The notes below the pieces were generated by a model. The model made no database searches and was not told the origin of the DNA. It saw nothing but the letters and a program-made list of their open reading frames with translations. From assembly GCF_003075095.1 (NCBI RefSeq), contig NZ_QCZF01000007.1, positions 124,001 to 188,000 of the forward strand: DNA of 64,000 nt, given 5' to 3'. Below are positions 59,263 to 64,000 of this stretch, one piece after another. The stretch's first letter is position 1; each line of letters opens with the position of its first letter. A program made the position numbers and the translations under genes. This stretch comes from Blastococcus litoris. GTDB taxonomy: Bacteria > Actinomycetota > Actinomycetes > Mycobacteriales > Geodermatophilaceae.

Positions 59263-60246
59263 TCACCCGCGAGCGGTCTTGGTGGGGTCGCGCTCCACCA
59301 CCTCGCCGAGGACGTCGTCGATCCGGCGCAGGACGTCGTCGTCGAGCCGGACTCCCGAGGCCTTGACGTTGTCGTGGACCTGCTCGGGACGGGTGGCCCC
59401 GATGATGGCGGCGCCGACGTTCGGGTTCTGGAGCACCCACGCGATGGCCAGCTGCGCCATGGAGAGCCCGAGGTCGTCCGCGACGGGCCGCAGCTCCTGC
59501 ACGCGGGTGAGGATGTCGTCGCGCAGGAAGCCCTTCATGGAGCCGCCGGCCTCGGCGTGACCCCCGCGGCTGTCGGCCGGGGGCTGCTGCCCGGGCAGGT
59601 ACTTGCCGGTGAGCACGCCCTGGGCGAGCGGCGACCAGACGATCTGGGAGAGACCTTCCTTCTCCGACGTCGGCACGACCTCGGGCTCGATCACCCGCCA
59701 GAGCATCGAGTACTGCGGCTGGTTGCTGATCAGCTGGACGCCCAGCTCACGGGCGAGCGCAGCGCCGGCCGCGATCTGCTCGGCGTTCCACTCGGAGACG
59801 CCGATGTAGAGGACCTTGCCCGCCCGCACGAGGTCGGCGAAGGCGGTCATCGTCTCCTCGAGCGGCACCGTCGTGTCGTAGCGGTGGGCCTGGTAGAGGT
59901 CGACGTAGTCGGTCTTCAGCCGCTCGAGGGAGGCGTGGCAGCTCTCGATGACGTGCTTGCGGGACAGGCCGCGGTCGTTCCGGCCCGGACCTGTCGGCCA
60001 GTACACCTTGGTGAACAGCTCGTAGGAGGAGCGGCGCTGCCCCTCCAGCGCGCGACCGAGGACGGCCTCGGCGCGCGTGCCGGCGTAGACGTCGGCGGTG
60101 TCGAAGGTGGTGATGCCGGCGTCGAGGGCGGCGCGCACGCATGCGAAGGCGGCGTCCTCCTCGACCTGGCCACCGTGGGTGAGCCAGTTGCCGTAGGCGA
60201 TCTCGGAGATGTTCAGGCCGGAGCGGCCGAGGCGTCGGAATTCCAC
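59263..60246 (-). CDS. Aldo/keto reductase
   Basis: This 327-aa TIM-barrel oxidoreductase is of the YghZ/KCNAB-like group. The catalytic tetrad is visible as D49 and Y54 (FDTADVYAGT), K80 (LFTKVYWP) and H121 (YQAHRYD). The C-terminal NADPH contacts include GATRPEQVHDNVKAS. The carbonyl substrate is unknown. It is 11 bp from the MBL hydrolase gene on the same strand and probably co-transcribed. Confidence 0.92.
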   Translation of the reverse strand: MEFRRLGRSGLNISEIAYGNWLTHGGQVEEDAAFACVRAALDAGITTFDTADVYAGTRAEAVLGRALEGQRRSSYELFTKVYWPTGPGRNDRGLSRKHVIESCHASLERLKTDYVDLYQAHRYDTTVPLEETMTAFADLVRAGKVLYIGVSEWNAEQIAAGAALARELGVQLISNQPQYSMLWRVIEPEVVPTSEKEGLSQIVWSPLAQGVLTGKYLPGQQPPADSRGGHAEAGGSMKGFLRDDILTRVQELRPVADDLGLSMAQLAIAWVLQNPNVGAAIIGATRPEQVHDNVKASGVRLDDDVLRRIDDVLGEVVERDPTKTARG

Positions 60247-60257
60247 GTCCTGCGACG

Positions 60258-61067
60258 TTAGGCGCCGCGCGGGACCGCCGCCTGCCCGGCCCTGACCGGG
60301 ACCGTCGTCCCGTCCGCGACGGTGCGCGCGCCGCAGGTGCCCAGCCGCCGTTCCAGCTCCACCGCCGGCGGGTTGTGGTGGCTCAGGTGCACCGCGACCA
60401 CGTCGGTGCCGCCGGTGACCGCGCCGGCGTGCCGCAGGCGGTCCAGCTGCTCGGGGAACGTGACCAGGTCCAGGTGGGCCGTGCCGTGGTCGAGCCGGTC
60501 CCCGAACGTCTGCTCGAGCAGGACCAGGTCGTAGGCCGCCCCGGCCACGGCCGTCATCGTCGATGCCGGGAGGGGGCCGGTGTCCGTCGCGTAGAGCAGC
60601 CGGGCGCCGTCCCGCCCGGTGACGTCGTAGAGCACCGTGGGCACCTCGTGCGCGGCGGCCAGCACGCGCACCGCGTGCTCACCGCACCGGAGGACGTCGC
60701 CCGGGTCGACCTGCACCAACCGCACCGGGTCGTGCGGCGCGAGCCACGGCCGGCACTCCTCGACCACCTGCGCAGGTCCGACGAGCGTCAGCGGTTCGGG
60801 CAGCTGCGCCCAGTGCCGCCAGAGCAGCGAGAACGGCGAGCAGTGGTCGGGGTGCGCGTGGGTGACCAGCACAGTGCGCACGCCGTGCAGGGAGATGCCG
60901 TCAGGTGGGAGCCCCGGGGCCAGGTCCAGCAGGAGGACGCCGTCCACGAGGGCCGAGGTGGGGCGGCGCTGCCGGCCCTCCTCGCGGGCCTCGGTGCACG
61001 ACGGGCACGCGCACCAGGGGTTGGGCAGGCCGTCGGCCGCTCCCGTGCCCAGGAGCGTGACCTCCAT
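60258..61067 (-). CDS. MBL-fold metallo-hydrolase (PhnP-like)
   Basis: This 269-aa metallo-beta-lactamase-fold protein has the metal motif HAHPDH (H70, H72, D74, H75) and later VLAAAHEVP, ATDTG and AVHLSHHN ligands. Cys19, Cys21 and Cys24 (CACPSC) form an extra zinc knot as in PhnP-type cyclic phosphodiesterases. No phn or cobalamin genes adjoin, so the substrate is open. It lies between the DUF3043 gene and the aldo/keto reductase gene, all on the minus strand with short gaps. Confidence 0.85.
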   Translation of the reverse strand: MEVTLLGTGAADGLPNPWCACPSCTEAREEGRQRRPTSALVDGVLLLDLAPGLPPDGISLHGVRTVLVTHAHPDHCSPFSLLWRHWAQLPEPLTLVGPAQVVEECRPWLAPHDPVRLVQVDPGDVLRCGEHAVRVLAAAHEVPTVLYDVTGRDGARLLYATDTGPLPASTMTAVAGAAYDLVLLEQTFGDRLDHGTAHLDLVTFPEQLDRLRHAGAVTGGTDVVAVHLSHHNPPAVELERRLGTCGARTVADGTTVPVRAGQAAVPRGA

Positions 61068-61075
61068 CGAGCAGG

Positions 61076-61693
61076 TCAGACCTCCGCGCCCAGCGGCACC
61101 TCGGGCTTCGGGAAGCGCCAGCGGCGGATCATGGTCGAACGGCTGATGCCGTACCAGACCAGGCCGCGGGTCTTCTTGGCCTGCGGGTCGTCGGGGAACC
61201 GCTCCGCGACCTTGCGCTTGAGCTTCCGGCTGAGGATCACCGAGTCGACGATCATCAGCAGGAAGAAGCCGAACAGCAGGAAGCTCGCGTAGTTGCGGAC
61301 CACCATGCTCGGGGCGATCGTGCCGATCAGCGCGACGGCGGCGATGGCGAGGAAGAAGCTGCCCACGTTGCGCCGCGAGTCGACGACGTCGCGGACCAGC
61401 TTGCGCACCGGGCCGCGGTCGCGGGCCGGGAGGTAGGCGTCGTCGCCGCGGGCCGCACCCTGGCGGGTCTCGGCCCGGCGGAGGGCCTGCTGCTCCCGCA
61501 TCCGCTTGTAGGCCTCCTTGCGGGTGGTCGGCGGAGGCGGCGGCGGACCCTGGCGACGGCCCTGGGCCTCGCTCCGCTTCGGCGTCGGCCGGCCCTTGCC
61601 GGCGGTGCGCACCAGCTGCTCGGTGAGGTCGGCGGACGCGTCGGTCGCGGTCGCTTCGGCGCGGTCACGGCGGCCGGGGAGGCGGAGCTTCAC
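61076..61693 (-). CDS. DUF3043 membrane protein
   Basis: This 205-aa protein has a basic, Pro-rich N-terminal half (PTPKRSEAQGRRQGPPPPPP, then RKEAYKRMREQQALRRAE) and two or so membrane helices (about 118-165), with a conserved basic end (SRKLKRKVAERFPDDPQAKKTRGLVWYGISRS). It matches DUF3043, an actinobacterial membrane family of unknown role. GTG at 61693 is 8 nt after TAGACT on the minus strand. It is divergent from erpA with 142 bp between. Confidence 0.87.
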   Translation of the reverse strand: MKLRLPGRRDRAEATATDASADLTEQLVRTAGKGRPTPKRSEAQGRRQGPPPPPPTTRKEAYKRMREQQALRRAETRQGAARGDDAYLPARDRGPVRKLVRDVVDSRRNVGSFFLAIAAVALIGTIAPSMVVRNYASFLLFGFFLLMIVDSVILSRKLKRKVAERFPDDPQAKKTRGLVWYGISRSTMIRRWRFPKPEVPLGAEV

Positions 61694-61835
61694 AGGCTCG
61701 AAGTCTACGTGTGTGGGGAAGGAGACCGGGGAAACGCGCATTCGCGCCGTACAGTGGAAGAAGCTCCGCCACGGCGGTGTTGGGTCGCTGCGGGACGTGC
61801 CGCAGCGGGCACCCAGGGATGTGGGAGGACAGAAC

Positions 61836-62189
61836 ATGACGGTGCAGGACACGACCGACGCCGCCACCGGCGTCATCCTCAGCGACCCGGCGGCCGCCAA
61901 GGTCAAGGCGCTGCTGGACCAGGAGGGTCGCGACGACCTGCGGCTGCGCATCGCCGTCCAGCCGGGCGGCTGCTCCGGCCTTCGCTACCAGCTGTTCTTC
62001 GACGAGCGCTTCCTCGACGGCGACCAGACCTACGAGTACGGCGGCGTCGAGGTCATCGTCGACCGCATGAGCGGGCCCTACCTCGGCGGCGCGACGATCG
62101 ACTTCGTCGACAGCATCGAGAAGCAGGGCTTCACGATCGACAACCCCAACGCGGGCAGCTCCTGCGCGTGCGGCGACTCGTTCAGCTGA
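61836..62189 (+). CDS. erpA: A-type iron-sulfur cluster carrier (HesB/ErpA)
   Basis: This 117-aa A-type carrier delivers Fe-S clusters to apo-enzymes. The three cluster cysteines are C46 (GGCSGLRY), C110 and C112 (SSCACGDSF). The ATG at 61836 has GGAGG (61824-61828) 7 nt upstream; a TACAGT near 61750 is a possible -10. LipA, the hydroxylase subunit and other Fe-S proteins in the window are possible clients. Its neighbours asnB and DUF3043 are in the same order as in other actinobacteria. Confidence 0.94.
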   Translation: MTVQDTTDAATGVILSDPAAAKVKALLDQEGRDDLRLRIAVQPGGCSGLRYQLFFDERFLDGDQTYEYGGVEVIVDRMSGPYLGGATIDFVDSIEKQGFTIDNPNAGSSCACGDSFS

Positions 62190-62214
62190 TCGCCCGCTCG
62201 CAGGTCGAGCGTTG

Positions 62215-62261
62215 AACCATCGAGGCCCGGAATCGCATCGATTCCGGGCCTCGGTGGTTCA
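62215..62261. terminator. 22-bp hairpin between erpA and asnB
   Basis: Arms 62215-62236 and 62240-62261 pair over 22 positions with a single U-G wobble and a 3-nt loop, between the convergent ends of erpA and asnB. It is the longest stem in the window. No T-run follows. Confidence 0.75.
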
Positions 62262-62282
62262 CGGCCGCTAGTGCCGAGGGGC

Positions 62283-64000
62283 TCAGAGGCGCACGGGGTA
62301 GACCGTCTCCGGGATCTCGGGCTTGATCCGCTCCTCCACGAAGATCCCGTGCCAGATCATGAAGACCAGCACCGTCCAGAGCTGGCGGGCGGTCCGCTTG
62401 GCGCCGACGGTCGTCGGGTCGGCGCCGGGCAGCGTCGCCAGGAGGCGGCGCAGCACGTCGCGGTCGAGCCACTCGTCGGTCTGGCTGTCGGTGATGACCT
62501 GCTGGGCCCACTCGTGCAGCGGCCCGCCGAGGAACTCCGCGGTCGGCACCGGGAAGCCGAGCTTGCGCCGGTTCATGATCCGCGGCGGGACAATCTGCTC
62601 CATGGCCCGGCGCAGCGCGTACTTCGTCGCGTCACCCCGGCGCGGGACGCGCATCTCCAGCGGCAGCGTGCTGGCCAGCGCGAACACCTCGGTGTCCAGG
62701 AAGGGCACGCGCAGCTCGAGCGAGTTGGCCATCGTCATCTTGTCGGCCTTGACGAGGATGTCACCGCGCAGCCAGGTGAACAGGTCGACGTACTGCATCG
62801 CCGTGACGTCGTCGTAGCCGGCCTCGCGCGTGCGCCGGTACAGGTCCTCGGTCACCTGCACGTGCGAGAGGTCCGGGTCGTGCCCGCGCAGCATCGCGGC
62901 CAGCTCGTCGTCGCGCATGTTCCGGGCGTTGCCGTAGTACCGCTGCTCCAGCGGGGTCGAGGCCCGACGCAGCAGGTCCTGGCCCCGCACGCCCTCCGGG
63001 AGCATCCGGGCGAGCGCACCGAGGGCCCGCCGGCCCTGCGGGGGCAGCTTCGTGGCCCACGCCAGGCTGAGCGGCTCCCGGTAGATCGTGTAGCCGCCGA
63101 ACAGCTCGTCGGCGCCCTCCCCGGAGAGCACCACCTTCACGTGCTTGCGGGCTTCGCGGGCGACGAAGTACAGCGGCACCAGCGCGGGGTCGGCGACGGG
63201 GTCGTCGAGGTACCAGACGACCAGGGGGATCGCGTCGGCGAACTCCTGCGCCGTCACCTCCACCGGCACGTGCCGCACCCCGAGGATCGCGGCGGACTCG
63301 GCGGCGATCTCGATCTCCGACTGCGCCTGCCGCTGGAAGCCGACCGTGAAGGTCATCAGGTCGCTGTTGTAGCGGTGGGCGAGCGCGGCGATCGCCGTGG
63401 AGTCGATGCCGCTGGACAGGAACGAACCCACGGTCACGTCGGCGCGCATGTGCATGCGGACCGAGTCGTCGAGGACGTCGGCGATGCGGTCGAACAGGGC
63501 CTGCTCCTCGCCCTTCGGCACCGGCCGGACGGGGAACGTCGGGTGGAAGTAGCGCCGGGTGCGCAGCTCGCCGTCCACGACGGTGAAGCTCGTGCCGCTC
63601 TCGATGCGGCTGATGCCCGCGTGCAGCGTCGCCGGCTCCGGCACGTACTGCAGCGTCAGGTAGTGCTGCAGCGAGGCGGCGTCCACGCCGCCGGCGGCCT
63701 TGCTGCCGCCGAGGAGCTCGAGCAGCGCCTTCTTCTCCGAGGAGAAGGCCAGCGCGCCGTCGGCCAGCCGGGTGGTGAACAGCGGCTTGATGCCGAACGG
63801 GTCGCGGGCACCGAAGACCGTCCGCGTCTCGGTGTCCCAGATGAGGAAGGCGAACATGCCGCGGAGGCGGTCGACCACGTCCTCGCCCCACAGGTGGTAG
63901 CCCGCGACGATCGCCTCGGTGTCGCCCTCGGTGGCGAAGGTCGCACCCGCGGCCTTCAGCTCGGCGCGCAGCTCCACGTAGTTGTAGATCTCGCCGTTGA
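62283..64000 (-). CDS. asnB: Asparagine synthase, glutamine-hydrolysing (5' end outside window)
   Basis: The last 572 codons of an AsnB-type enzyme are present; the gene runs off the window end. The N-terminal glutaminase part shows NGEIYNYVELRAEL (the catalytic Cys2 is outside the window) and ARDPFGIKPLF. The synthetase part has the ATP loop FLSSGIDSTAIAALA and the later SGEGADELFGGY. It makes asparagine from aspartate, glutamine and ATP; some actinobacterial AsnB homologues instead amidate cell-wall diaminopimelate. It converges on erpA across the 22-bp hairpin. Confidence 0.95.
   Translation of the reverse strand, partial: NGEIYNYVELRAELKAAGATFATEGDTEAIVAGYHLWGEDVVDRLRGMFAFLIWDTETRTVFGARDPFGIKPLFTTRLADGALAFSSEKKALLELLGGSKAAGGVDAASLQHYLTLQYVPEPATLHAGISRIESGTSFTVVDGELRTRRYFHPTFPVRPVPKGEEQALFDRIADVLDDSVRMHMRADVTVGSFLSSGIDSTAIAALAHRYNSDLMTFTVGFQRQAQSEIEIAAESAAILGVRHVPVEVTAQEFADAIPLVVWYLDDPVADPALVPLYFVAREARKHVKVVLSGEGADELFGGYTIYREPLSLAWATKLPPQGRRALGALARMLPEGVRGQDLLRRASTPLEQRYYGNARNMRDDELAAMLRGHDPDLSHVQVTEDLYRRTREAGYDDVTAMQYVDLFTWLRGDILVKADKMTMANSLELRVPFLDTEVFALASTLPLEMRVPRRGDATKYALRRAMEQIVPPRIMNRRKLGFPVPTAEFLGGPLHEWAQQVITDSQTDEWLDRDVLRRLLATLPGADPTTVGAKRTARQLWTVLVFMIWHGIFVEERIKPEIPETVYPVRL

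Overview
This is a very GC-rich, gene-dense chromosomal segment of an actinobacterium. The evidence is twofold. Proteins and operons are of actinobacterial type: GlnA1/GlnA2/GlnE, the DUF4191, DUF3043, DUF4235 and DUF4349 families, and several predicted F420-dependent enzymes. Many starts are GTG, often 6-8 nt behind a TANNNT box, as in leaderless actinobacterial mRNAs. A cytoplasmic chemoreceptor and two c-di-GMP proteins suggest a motile, environmental lineage. My best guess is Geodermatophilaceae (Blastococcus, Modestobacter or Geodermatophilus), but this is inferred from gene content and untested. No tRNA, rRNA, CRISPR array, insertion sequence or prophage was seen, and no gene-free stretch exceeds 300 bases.

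Layout. 1-8.3 kb: end of a ChaB-type gene, an M24 peptidase, a membrane GGDEF protein, a cupin, an F420 reductase (NpdG), a septum-formation-type lipoprotein, then the coupled nadE-panB pair. 8.4-11.1 kb: a SufR-type regulator followed by folE and a FAD reductase; the two promoters share an operator-like motif. 11.1-16.4 kb: glnA2, an amidotransferase and glnE. 16.5-29.9 kb, accessory: aquaporin, CDGSH protein, GAF chemoreceptor, haem-oxygenase-like protein, SDR, a three-subunit molybdenum hydroxylase, and small secreted or lipid-anchored proteins. 30-35.6 kb: glnA1 behind a GlnR-like box, RDD protein, Ddn-like enzyme, DUF4191 protein, lipA and an Ala-rich helical membrane protein. 35.7-40.7 kb: F420 LLM enzyme, TIGR03086 protein, WYL regulator with a palindromic operator, and a GGDEF-EAL protein. 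40.7-50 kb: leuS behind an attenuator-like leader, an F420/PPOX enzyme, lipB, GNAT, peptidase E, an amine-oxidase-type flavoprotein, a membrane Ser/Thr kinase and a TIGR01777 epimerase. 50-64 kb: sucB, lpdA, pepA, gcvT, BrkB/YihY protein, a three-gene small membrane-protein operon, aldo/keto reductase, MBL hydrolase, DUF3043 protein, erpA and the 3' part of asnB.

How the parts fit. Nitrogen assimilation is prominent: GlnA1 has the adenylylation tyrosine, GlnE is the adenylyltransferase, GlnA2 lacks that tyrosine, and both glnA genes carry GlnR-box-like sequences. LipA and LipB make the lipoyl cofactor used by SucB and re-oxidised by LpdA; GcvT belongs to the other lipoyl-dependent system. ErpA and LipA tie this to Fe-S assembly. 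The order panB, glnA2-glnE, glnA1, DUF4191, lipA, lipB, TIGR01777, sucB, pepA, gcvT, erpA, asnB matches, from memory, the Mycobacterium tuberculosis Rv2200-Rv2226 block. leuS, lpdA, the hydroxylase cluster and the signalling genes look like lineage-specific insertions into that backbone.
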